The position numbers were made by a program, and so were the translations under genes. This document shows, piece after piece, positions 1-5,245 of a stretch of DNA of 5,245 nucleotides. The DNA comes from a candidate division NPL-UPA2 bacterium (lineage in GTDB: Bacteria; NPL-UPA2; JAGMAN01), in contig JAJOKU010000152.1 of assembly GCA_021129695.1 (NCBI GenBank), positions 1 through 5,245 of the forward strand, given 5' to 3'. Numbering within the stretch: position 1 is the stretch's first letter; the number at the start of each line of letters is the position of its first letter. The notes below the pieces were generated by a model, which searched no databases, was not told where the DNA came from, and saw only the letters and a list, made by a program, of their open reading frames with translations.

Positions 1-26
1 AGCGTTTTAATTATGCGGCCCTTCGC

Positions 27-52
27 CCCGAGAAATTCGTAGAATTTCCGGG
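27..52. repeat. Hairpin 1 of the nusA leader
   Basis: This is an imperfect inverted repeat. The arms gaaattc (32-38) and gaatttc (42-48) pair perfectly around the three-base centre gta. They extend outward through cccg (27-30) against cggg (49-52), with A31 bulged. The total is 11 base pairs with a three-base loop. No T-tract follows, so it is not a canonical terminator on either strand. It is the first of a series of adjacent hairpins before nusA. Function is unknown; an mRNA leader structure or a dispersed palindromic repeat are both possible. Confidence 0.6.
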
Positions 53-88
53 ATAAAGTCCCTGGAATCGCTTTGCGATTCCTAGGGA
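50..88. repeat. Hairpins 2 and 3 of the nusA leader, CTTT-type core
   Basis: Two inverted repeats overlap here. A small one, gggataaagtccc (50-62), has four base pairs around taaag. The larger one, ggaatcgctttgcgattcc (64-82), is a perfect eight-pair stem around a TTT loop. The larger stem can grow by tccct (59-63) pairing with aggga (84-88), leaving T83 bulged, and this competes with the small hairpin. A perfect eight-pair stem with a three-base loop is very unlikely by chance in so short a space. Neither structure is followed by a T-tract. The function is not known. Confidence 0.7.
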
Positions 89-90
89 GG

Positions 91-111
91 TGGATTACTT
101 TAAGTAATCCA
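91..111. repeat. Hairpin 4 of the nusA leader, CTTT-type core
   Basis: The segment ggattactttaagtaatcc (92-110) is a near-perfect palindrome: eight pairs around tta, or nine around a single T. T91 and A111 add one more pair. It lies ten bases before the nusA Shine-Dalgarno, so in the mRNA the ribosome site would be left unpaired just after the stem. The centre, CTTTAAG, resembles the CTTTG centre of the preceding hairpin although the stem sequences differ. Confidence 0.7.
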
Positions 112-118
112 GGTTAGT

Positions 119-124
119 TAGGAG
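119..124 (+). promoter_or_regulatory. Ribosome binding site of nusA
   Basis: The sequence taggag lies eight bases before the ATG at 133 and matches the Shine-Dalgarno consensus. It sits just downstream of the leader hairpins, and it fixes the chosen nusA start. Confidence 0.8.
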
Positions 125-132
125 AAATTTCT

Positions 133-1365
133 ATGAGTGAGAACCTGTTGGGTATCCTGGACAGCATGGGAAGGGAGAGAGGAATAGACCGTGAGATTTT
201 GATAGAGGCCGTGGAGGCGGCCATACTCTCTGCCTCTAAGAAGGCCTTCAAATCTATGCCTGAGGCAAGGGTTTCTATCGATAGAACCACTGGAAAGATA
301 GGGGTATTCTCAAGTAAAAAGGTAGTAGATAGAGTCACTCATCCCTCTGAGGAGATAGGATTAACCGAGGTCAGGCAGATAAACCCTGATTTGAAGATGG
401 GGGATGAATGTGAGGTGGAGGTTACTCCTCGGGATTTCGGTCGCATCGCTGCCCAGACGGCCAGACAGGTGATTATTCAGAAGATTCGGGAGGCGGAGAG
501 AGATAATATTTACCGAGAATATGAGGAGAAACAAGGAGAGATAACTACGGGAGCGGTGGAGAGATTTGAACATGGGGATGTCATCATCGATTTGGGGAAC
601 ACGGAAGCACTTCTGCCTCAACGAGAGCGCTGTCCAGGAGAAAACTTTCGGCAAGGTGATAGAATAACAGCTTACATTTTGGAAGTGAGGAAGGCAAGCC
701 GGGGACCTCAGATCATCCTTTCTCGGACTCACCCGGGATTGGTCAGGAAACTCTTTGAACTGGAAGTGCCTGAGATTCATCAGGGCGCAGTGGAGATAAA
801 ATCAGTGGCCCGGGAGCCAGGGGAACGTTCTAAGGTGGCTGTTTCCACCTCTATGGAAAATGTTGATTCAGTGGGCACCTGTGTGGGAGTGAGAGGGACT
901 CGGATAAAATCAATCATGAGAGAACTTAGAGGAGAGAGAATAGACATTGTCCGCTGGGATGAGGACCCAGTTACTTTCATCACTAATGCCCTCAGCCCGG
1001 CTAAGATTATGGATATCAAGATAAACTCAGCAGAGAGGCAAAGCGATATCCTTGTCTCTGATGAGCAGCTCTCCCTGGCCATTGGAAAGAAGGGGCAGAA
1101 CGTTCGCCTGGCGGCTAAACTAACTGGCTGGAGGATTAACATAAGAGGACAGTCGGAAGCACAAGTAGAGAAGGAAAAGACAGTTCTCAGTCTTACCAAG
1201 CTTCCCGGAGTGGGAAGGGGATTAGCTGAGGCTCTCAGCCAGGCTGGCTTCCACGACCTCAAGCAGTTAGCTGGGGCAGAGATAAAAAAATTAACCGAGG
1301 CGCCGGGGATTGGGAAGAAGAAGGCAGAGAAAATTATAGTAGCGGCTAAGGAAATCTTGAAATAG
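133..1365 (+). CDS. nusA: Transcription termination/antitermination factor NusA
   Basis: NusA binds RNA polymerase in the cytoplasm and modulates pausing, termination and antitermination. The 410-residue protein shows the full family order: an N-terminal polymerase-binding domain (about 1-125); an S1 domain (about 136-199, beginning ITTGAVERFEHGDVIIDLG); KH1 (about 231-278) with GVRG at 252-255; and KH2 (about 299-345) with the GKKG loop at 318-321 inside LAIGKKGQNVRLAAKL. The C-terminal tail, about 351-408, has two helix-hairpin-helix-like motifs, LPGVGRG and APGIGKK. It is therefore longer than the minimal NusA of many Firmicutes and shorter than that of E. coli. The KH1 entry reads VDSVGTCVG where many relatives have VDPVGACVG. 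The ATG has a good Shine-Dalgarno eight bases upstream. It heads the visible operon, with infB 13 bases downstream. The identification is secure. Confidence 0.98.
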   Translation: MSENLLGILDSMGRERGIDREILIEAVEAAILSASKKAFKSMPEARVSIDRTTGKIGVFSSKKVVDRVTHPSEEIGLTEVRQINPDLKMGDECEVEVTPRDFGRIAAQTARQVIIQKIREAERDNIYREYEEKQGEITTGAVERFEHGDVIIDLGNTEALLPQRERCPGENFRQGDRITAYILEVRKASRGPQIILSRTHPGLVRKLFELEVPEIHQGAVEIKSVAREPGERSKVAVSTSMENVDSVGTCVGVRGTRIKSIMRELRGERIDIVRWDEDPVTFITNALSPAKIMDIKINSAERQSDILVSDEQLSLAIGKKGQNVRLAAKLTGWRINIRGQSEAQVEKEKTVLSLTKLPGVGRGLAEALSQAGFHDLKQLAGAEIKKLTEAPGIGKKKAEKIIVAAKEILK

Positions 1366-1378
1366 AAGAGGAAGATTT

Positions 1379-3310
1379 ATGGGTAAGATAAGGATTCATC
1401 AGTTAGCCAAAAAACTTGGTGTCTCCAGCCGTGAGCTCATCGAGGAACTAAAGCAATTGGGGGTTAAGGGAAAGAAGCCCCCCAGTGCTCTGGAGGAGAT
1501 AGAGGCCGAACTTATTTCTGAATCTTTGGCCGAGAAGAAAGCTAAGGAGGAGAAAGAGAAGCCATCCCTTATCGTCGACGAATCGATTACGGTGGGTGAC
1601 TTAGCCAGGAAGCTGGGCGTGAAGTCCAATATTCTTATTAAGAAATTAATACAAAGGGGCATCTTCGCCTCCATCAATCAGAGATTAGAGAAGGAGGTCA
1701 TTATTGAAATAGTTGAGGAACATGGTTACCGGGCTAAGGTTCTTCCGGAGATGGAGGCGGCCCTGGCCAGTGAGGATGTGGAGGACGAGCCTTCCCAGCT
1801 TCGTCCTCGCCCGCCGGTCATCACCGTGATGGGACATGTGGACCACGGGAAGACCACCCTTCTGGATGTAATCAGAGAGACCGATGTGGTCCGGTCGGAA
1901 GCAGGGAGGATCACTCAGCATATCGGAGCTTATGAGGTGGAGCTACCCAAGGGTAAGGTGGTCTTCTTAGATACTCCTGGCCATGAAGCCTTCACCGCTA
2001 TGCGGGCCCGGGGAGCCCAGGTTACTGATGTAGTCGTCCTGGTGGTAGCGGCCGATGACGGAATCATGCCTCAGACGGTGGAGGCCATCGATCACGCCAG
2101 GGCGGCCGGGGTTCCCATGGTGGTGGCCATTAATAAGATAGACAAACCCAATGCCAATCCGATGAAGATAAAGCGTCAATTGGCTGAACATGGTCTAACC
2201 CCGGAAGAATTAGGGGGGAAGACCATCTGTGCCGAGGTATCAGCTACGGAAGGGCGAGGGTTAGAGCATCTGTTGGAGATGCTCATCTTAGAGGCGGAGA
2301 TGCTGGAACTGCGGGCCAATCCCAATCGGCCGGCCAAGGGAACGGTCATTGAAGCCAGACTGGATAAGGGAAGAGGTCCGGTAGCCACCGTTTTGGTGAA
2401 GAAGGGAACCTTGAGGGTGGGGGACTATTTCATCTGTGGTCTTTTCGGAGGAAAGGTGAGAGCCCTCATCAACGATAAGGGGGAGAATACAAAGGAAGCT
2501 ACCCCTTCTATTCCGGTTGAGGTATTGGGACTCACTGGAGTTCCCCAGGCTGGCGACCTGTTTCAGGCAGTCAGTGATGAGAGGAAGGTTAAAGAGATAA
2601 GTTCCAAGCGTCAGCTCCTTCACAAGGAGAAGGAATTGAGAGGGGTGAGGCACCTCACCCTCAATGACCTCTATGCTGAGATCCAAAAAGGCAAGCTAAA
2701 GGAGTTACCCATCATCATCAAAGGCGATGTCCAGGGTTCAGTGGAAGCTTTATCGGATTCTCTCCAGCAATTGAGTAGTGACCAGATAAAGATAAAAGTT
2801 ATCCATGCGGGAGTGGGAGCGGTGAACGAATCCGATGTTATGCTGGCCTCGGCTTCTAATGCCATCGTCATTGGATTCCATTCGAGAGCCGAGCCCGCGG
2901 TAGCCGAGTTAGCTGAGAAAGAGAAGGTCGATATCCATTTCTATGATGTTATTTATGAAGCTACCTCTCAGGTGAAGAAGGCCTTAGAGGGGCTACTGGA
3001 ACCTGAATATAAGAGAGTAATCCTGGGTCGAGCCGAGGTGCGCCAGGTCTTTCGGATCTCCAAGAGGGGAGCGGTGGCTGGCTCTTATGTCACTGAGGGG
3101 AGGATGGTCAGAAATGCTAAAGTGACTGTATTGCGGGACGGAGAATCAGTCTACGAGGGAAGCATCAATAGTCTGCGACGCTTCAAGGAGGATATTAAGG
3201 AAGTGGAGGCTAACTACGAATGCGGCATTAGCTTAGCTGACTTTGATGACATCCAGGCAGGGGACATCATAGAAGCCTATACGCTGGAGGAACAGAAGAG
3301 AGAACTGTAG
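1379..3310 (+). CDS. infB: Translation initiation factor IF-2
   Basis: IF-2 is the GTPase that brings formyl-Met-tRNA to the 30S subunit and promotes subunit joining. All G motifs are visible: G1 GHVDHGKT (152-159), the switch I region [10 protein letters not shown] (176-185), G3 DTPGHE (198-203), G4 NKID (252-255) and G5 SAT (288-290). Two IF2_N-type winged modules precede them: about 3-50 ([21 protein letters not shown]) and about 68-118 ([22 protein letters not shown]), joined by a short Lys/Glu-rich link. Domain II follows at about 317-400. Domain III and the C-terminal tRNA-binding domain run to residue 643, with [10 protein letters not shown] at 449-458. At 643 residues it is a compact form, lacking the long charged linker of E. 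coli IF2. Shine-Dalgarno gagga (1368-1372) lies six bases before the ATG. The short gap after nusA implies cotranscription. Confidence 0.99.
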   Translation: MGKIRIHQLAKKLGVSSRELIEELKQLGVKGKKPPSALEEIEAELISESLAEKKAKEEKEKPSLIVDESITVGDLARKLGVKSNILIKKLIQRGIFASINQRLEKEVIIEIVEEHGYRAKVLPEMEAALASEDVEDEPSQLRPRPPVITVMGHVDHGKTTLLDVIRETDVVRSEAGRITQHIGAYEVELPKGKVVFLDTPGHEAFTAMRARGAQVTDVVVLVVAADDGIMPQTVEAIDHARAAGVPMVVAINKIDKPNANPMKIKRQLAEHGLTPEELGGKTICAEVSATEGRGLEHLLEMLILEAEMLELRANPNRPAKGTVIEARLDKGRGPVATVLVKKGTLRVGDYFICGLFGGKVRALINDKGENTKEATPSIPVEVLGLTGVPQAGDLFQAVSDERKVKEISSKRQLLHKEKELRGVRHLTLNDLYAEIQKGKLKELPIIIKGDVQGSVEALSDSLQQLSSDQIKIKVIHAGVGAVNESDVMLASASNAIVIGFHSRAEPAVAELAEKEKVDIHFYDVIYEATSQVKKALEGLLEPEYKRVILGRAEVRQVFRISKRGAVAGSYVTEGRMVRNAKVTVLRDGESVYEGSINSLRRFKEDIKEVEANYECGISLADFDDIQAGDIIEAYTLEEQKREL

Positions 3311-3320
3311 CCTGGAAGGT

Positions 3321-3623
3321 ATGAATAATAACGGGGCAAGGATGGTCGTTGGCATCCTCAGGGTAGATCTACATATCCCGGGCAACAATTCTCTTAAGGG
3401 CAAGCGGCGGGTCCTGAGGAGCCTCAAGGACAGGATGAAAGGCAGGTTTAATGTCTCTGTGGCTGAGGTGGGAGAAGAGGATTTGTGGCAGAGAGCTACC
3501 TTATGGATAGCAGTGGTGAGCAATGACAGAAGCCATGCCAATCAGGTTTTATCGAAGGTAGTTGATTTAATTGAATCCTCCGGCCCGGTAGAAGTGGTAG
3601 ATTATGAGATAGAACTCCTCTGA
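3321..3623 (+). CDS. ylxP: DUF503 family protein (YlxP-like)
   Basis: This is a small conserved protein of the DUF503/YlxP family, whose genes commonly sit between infB and rbfA. A role around ribosome assembly is inferred from that context; no enzymatic activity is assigned. Family signatures are the N-terminal strand MVVGILRVDLHIPG (8-21), SLKGKRRVLRSLKDR (24-38), FNVSVAEV (43-50), DLWQRATLWIAVVSND (54-69) and the end DYEIELL (94-100). The start is uncertain. The ATG at 3321 has ggaagg almost touching it. Met-8 at 3342 matches the usual family N-terminus and has gggg five bases upstream, which would give 93 residues. The gap after infB is ten bases, and a 204-base structured gap follows before rbfA. 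It is intact and of normal family length. The family assignment is strong, but the function is unknown. Confidence 0.9.
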   Translation: MNNNGARMVVGILRVDLHIPGNNSLKGKRRVLRSLKDRMKGRFNVSVAEVGEEDLWQRATLWIAVVSNDRSHANQVLSKVVDLIESSGPVEVVDYEIELL

Positions 3624-3659
3624 AATGGAATTGAGTTTCGGCGTAGCCCCTCGCTCATT

Positions 3660-3728
3660 CTCGGCACGCTCCACTTGAAATATGGAACTGCTGATAGATA
3701 CAGTCTTTCTTGGGAGCGTGCCTCCGAG
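3660..3728. repeat. Internal hairpin A of the intergenic element
   Basis: The arm cacgctcc (3665-3672) pairs perfectly with ggagcgtg (3713-3720). It is extended by gg (3663-3664) with cc (3721-3722), or alternatively by ctcgg (3660-3664) with ccgag (3724-3728) after a three-base bulge. The loop is about 40 bases and contains the weaker stem actg/cagt (3687-3690 with 3701-3704). It forms one arm of the branched fold. Confidence 0.6.
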
Positions 3729-3731
3729 GGC

Positions 3732-3773
3732 TTTCTTGCCGCTTAGAGCCTCTTAAGACACGGCGGCAAGAAA
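3732..3773. repeat. Internal hairpin B of the intergenic element
   Basis: The arm tttcttgccgc (3732-3742) pairs perfectly over 11 bases with gcggcaagaaa (3763-3773), around a 20-base loop that contains the palindrome tcttaaga. On the + strand the stem is followed by A residues rather than T, so it does not look like an intrinsic terminator for the operon. Confidence 0.65.
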
Positions 3774-3815
3774 AAATCCGCTCAGGGCTACTGCCGAAAC
3801 TCCTTAAGTGTTAAG

Positions 3816-3820
3816 AAAGG
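3816..3820 (+). promoter_or_regulatory. Ribosome binding site of rbfA
   Basis: The sequence aaagg lies seven bases before the ATG at 3828. It falls just outside the right end of the inverted-repeat element, so rbfA keeps its own translation signal despite the element. Confidence 0.6.
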
Positions 3821-3827
3821 TTTTGCT

Positions 3828-4181
3828 ATGGTCTCCCGGCGGGTGGAGCGAGTAGCGATGGCTATTAAGGAGGAAGTGTCCAGAATCATTCAGGAGGAGG
3901 TTAAGGACCCTCGCATCGGATTTATCACCATCACTGATGTAGAGTTGAGCGGGGACCTTCGCCACGCCAAGGTCTTTATCAGCGTCTACGGGAACGAATC
4001 GGAGAAGGTGAAGGCTTTGAAGGGACTGAGCAGTGCGGCGGGATTTATCAGGAGTCAGATGGGCAAGAGAATCAAATTGCGTTATACTCCAGAGATTGTC
4101 TTTAAATGGGATAGATCCATTGAGGGAGGGGCCCACATTGAGGAACTTCTAAGAAAGATAGGCAGGGATAGTAATGAATGA
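3828..4181 (+). CDS. rbfA: 30S ribosome-binding factor RbfA
   Basis: RbfA binds the immature 30S subunit near the 5' end of 16S rRNA and helps its late maturation. The 117-residue protein is of normal family length and has a single KH-like fold. Recognisable blocks are RRVERVAMAIKEEVSRIIQ (4-22), DPRIGFITITDVELSGDLRH (27-46) followed by AKVFIS (47-52), the kinked helix region SSAAGFIRSQMGKRI (68-82), LRYTPEIVF (84-92) and D95/S97 in WDRSIEGG. The ATG at 3828 has aaagg seven bases upstream. The last eight bases overlap the start of the DHH gene, implying translational coupling. It is separated from the DUF503 gene by the structured element, which is unusual because these two genes normally sit close together. 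The identification is secure. Confidence 0.96.
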   Translation: MVSRRVERVAMAIKEEVSRIIQEEVKDPRIGFITITDVELSGDLRHAKVFISVYGNESEKVKALKGLSSAAGFIRSQMGKRIKLRYTPEIVFKWDRSIEGGAHIEELLRKIGRDSNE

Positions 4182-5151
4182 GATAGAACACATCATCCAG
4201 GTTCTCAAGAATAATGACTTTTTCCTGGTCACTTCTCACCTTAATCCAGATGGGGATTCGGTTGGCTCTCAGTTAGCTCTGGTCTCACTACTTAAAGAGA
4301 TGGGTAAGCGGGCGGTGATTATCGATGAGGATCCCGTTCCCAATAACCTTTGTTTCCTGCCACAGAGCGATAGGATAAATTCCAAACTACTGCGAACTGA
4401 GGACTTCCCTCAAGTGAGTTTGGTTCTCGATTGTAGTGATCTGGAGAGAGTGGGAAAAGTGGCCCAATTGGTAAAGGAGACAGATTTAATTATTAATATT
4501 GATCATCATATAAGTAATGATAAATTTGGAGATATTAACCTGATAGGTGAAGAAGCCAGTGCCGTGGCGGAGCAGATTTTCGATTTGATCGAATCGCTGG
4601 GTTATCCAGTAGGTAAAGAGAGAGCCGTTTCTCTGTACACAGCCATTCTAACCGACACGGGCTCATTTCAATATGCTAACACCACTCCTAAAACACACCA
4701 GATAGCCGCTTGTCTCTTAAAAGAAGGGGTAAGTCCATCACTTCTGGCTGAGAAAGTATATCGGGTTGACTCTTTTTCCCGACAGAAACTTCTGGGGTTA
4801 GCTTTAGGTACCTTAGAGCGCACCTGCGATGGCTCGATAGCTTGGTTCCGGTTGACCAGGGAGATGTATCAGCAATCTCAGTCCAGCCCTGAGGAGACGA
4901 ATGGATTCATTGACTGCATCAGTTCCATACAAGGGGTGAAATTGGCACTGCTGTTTCGAGACCGGGAAGACAGTAAAGTTAAAGTAAGCTTTCGGTCTAA
5001 AGGAGAGCTAAATGTTGCCAGTTTAGCCGAGCACTTTGGGGGGGGAGGACATCGAGGCGCCTCCGGCTGTCTGATTAAGGGCAGTATCGAGGAAGTAGAG
5101 AAAAGAGTCTTGGCTGTTGCCAGGCAATATACTCAGAAAATCAAAAATTAA
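4174..5151 (+). CDS. nrnA: DHH/DHHA1 phosphoesterase, NrnA-like (oligoribonuclease / pAp phosphatase)
   Basis: Proteins of this family are Mn-dependent cytoplasmic phosphoesterases. They hydrolyse very short RNAs (nanoRNAs), adenosine 3',5'-bisphosphate (pAp) or linear cyclic-dinucleotide products. The 325 residues match NrnA length. DHH-domain metal motifs are HLNPDGDSVGS (22-32, with Asp26 and Asp28), DCSD (86-89), the signature DHH (110-112) and TDTGSF (160-165). A DHHA1 domain follows, with VSFRSKGELNVASLAEHF (271-288) and the substrate-binding glycine loop GGGGHRGASG (289-298). The ATG overlaps the end of rbfA by eight bases and has aggga just upstream. The rbfA-nrnA order, commonly followed by truB, supports the call. 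Sequence alone cannot separate nanoRNase, pAp phosphatase and c-di-AMP/pApA activities. All catalytic residues appear intact. Confidence 0.92.
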   Translation: MNEIEHIIQVLKNNDFFLVTSHLNPDGDSVGSQLALVSLLKEMGKRAVIIDEDPVPNNLCFLPQSDRINSKLLRTEDFPQVSLVLDCSDLERVGKVAQLVKETDLIINIDHHISNDKFGDINLIGEEASAVAEQIFDLIESLGYPVGKERAVSLYTAILTDTGSFQYANTTPKTHQIAACLLKEGVSPSLLAEKVYRVDSFSRQKLLGLALGTLERTCDGSIAWFRLTREMYQQSQSSPEETNGFIDCISSIQGVKLALLFRDREDSKVKVSFRSKGELNVASLAEHFGGGGHRGASGCLIKGSIEEVEKRVLAVARQYTQKIKN

Positions 5152-5168
5152 AATGTAAAACCAGGAAA

Positions 5169-5200
5169 ATCGCTTTCGCGATACAGCCGACACTAAAGTG
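5169..5200. repeat. Two small hairpins downstream of nrnA, CTTT-type cores
   Basis: The first hairpin, atcgctttcgcgat (5169-5182), has five base pairs around tttc. The second, cactaaagtg (5191-5200), has four pairs around aa. An alternative outer stem pairs cagc (5184-5187) with gctg (5200-5203). Their centres, CTTTCG and TAAAG, resemble those of the nusA leader hairpins, and atcgctt is shared with the leader stem at 67-73. No T-tract follows on the + strand. Confidence 0.5.
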
Positions 5201-5214
5201 CTGCAAAAAAGCGG

Positions 5215-5245
5215 AGGCAGTACTGCCTGTGAAACGGCACTGCCT
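5215..5245. repeat. Palindrome with repeated arm at the right edge
   Basis: The 14-base perfect palindrome aggcagtactgcct (5215-5228) is followed by a second copy of its right arm, actgcct, at 5239-5245. The left arm aggcagt can therefore pair with either copy. On the - strand the palindrome is followed after four bases by six T residues (complement of 5205-5210), so it could act as a weak terminator for a gene converging from the right. That reading is speculative because the window ends here. Nothing in 5152-5245 looks coding. Confidence 0.5.

Larger units (their letters stand above)
3633..3802. repeat. 170-base inverted-repeat element, possible MITE-like or structured RNA element
   Basis: This element almost fills the 204-base gap between the DUF503 gene and rbfA. 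Its ends are inverted repeats: 3633-3649 (gagtttcggc then gtagccc) pairs with 3785-3802 (gggctac then gccgaaactc) over 17 base pairs, with only T3792 unpaired. Inside lie two further hairpins at 3660-3728 and 3732-3773, so the whole can fold as a branched structure closed by the terminal stem. No open frame of gene-like quality fills it, and no clear target-site duplication is visible at its edges. A miniature inverted-repeat transposable element, a dispersed structured repeat, or an RNA processing or regulatory element inside the operon mRNA are all compatible. I cannot name a known family. Confidence 0.7.

Noticed and set aside
3..56. Open frame running in from the left edge and ending at taa 54-56, possibly the tail of an upstream gene such as rimP
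   Set aside because: Only 17 codons are visible. They do not resemble the end of RimP that I would expect, and the segment overlaps the first leader hairpin. Coding cannot be supported.
1..60. Sigma-70 promoter for nusA
   Set aside because: AT-rich bases at 5-14 resemble a -10 box, but no suitable -35 box can be placed because the window begins here.
361..1262. Long antisense open frames opposite nusA
   Set aside because: They are shadows of the nusA codon pattern. The translations show no recognisable domain and the + strand gene is certain.
2288..2686. Antisense open frame opposite infB
   Set aside because: It lies wholly within a highly conserved gene on the other strand and its translation has no family features.
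3732..3780. Intrinsic terminator between the DUF503 gene and rbfA
   Set aside because: The GC-rich stem is strong, but on the + strand it is followed by A residues and on the - strand no T-tract follows the stem.
3627..3810. Target-site duplication around the inverted-repeat element
   Set aside because: The left flank ggaatt and the right flank cttaag do not form a convincing direct repeat, so transposition is not shown by the edges.
3804..4136. Antisense open frame opposite rbfA
   Set aside because: It mirrors the rbfA coding sequence and has no recognisable protein features.
5153..5158. ATG just after nrnA as the start of a truB gene
   Set aside because: The ATG is followed directly by taa, and no other frame up to the window end shows TruB sequence.
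5215..5245. CRISPR-like repeats, suggested by two copies of actgcct
   Set aside because: The repeat is only seven bases with a 17-base separation and two copies; palindromic arm duplication explains it better.

Overview
The window carries a compact bacterial transcription/translation operon. All five genes lie on the + strand, in the order nusA, infB, ylxP-like DUF503 gene, rbfA, nrnA-like DHH/DHHA1 phosphoesterase. This is the classic nusA-infB-rbfA cluster. The partners usually found at its ends, rimP upstream and truB downstream, are not recognisable inside the window. The ylxR (DUF448) and ylxQ (L7Ae-like) genes that often sit between nusA and infB are absent; only 13 bases separate those two genes. 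The DUF503 and NrnA-type genes recall Firmicutes and many uncultured candidate phyla. The moderate GC content, the short IF2 and a NusA that ends in helix-hairpin-helix motifs do not fix the phylum. An uncultured bacterium of a candidate phylum is my guess, at low confidence.

Layout: 1-132 is a non-coding leader with at least four back-to-back hairpins and then a clear Shine-Dalgarno for nusA. 133-1365 is nusA, 1379-3310 infB and 3321-3623 DUF503. 3624-3827 is an unexpected 204-base gap, nearly all of which is an imperfect inverted-repeat element that can fold as a terminal stem with two internal hairpins. 3828-4181 is rbfA, which overlaps nrnA (4174-5151) by 8 bases. 5152-5245 is non-coding and again crowded with short palindromes, cut by the window edge.

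How the genes work together: NusA acts on elongating RNA polymerase and on rRNA/ribosome assembly. IF2 delivers initiator tRNA. RbfA matures the 30S subunit. The DHH/DHHA1 protein degrades very short RNAs or pAp. DUF503 is a small conserved protein of poorly defined role that travels with rbfA.

The coding genes are ordinary and intact. The unusual part is the intergenic DNA. Palindromes with different stem sequences share a CTTT (or complementary AAAG) core at their centre and occur at both ends of the operon, and a 170-base structured repeat-like element splits the operon between DUF503 and rbfA. These look like members of dispersed structured repeat families, or RNA-level regulatory or processing sites. 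That is inference until other copies in the genome are examined.
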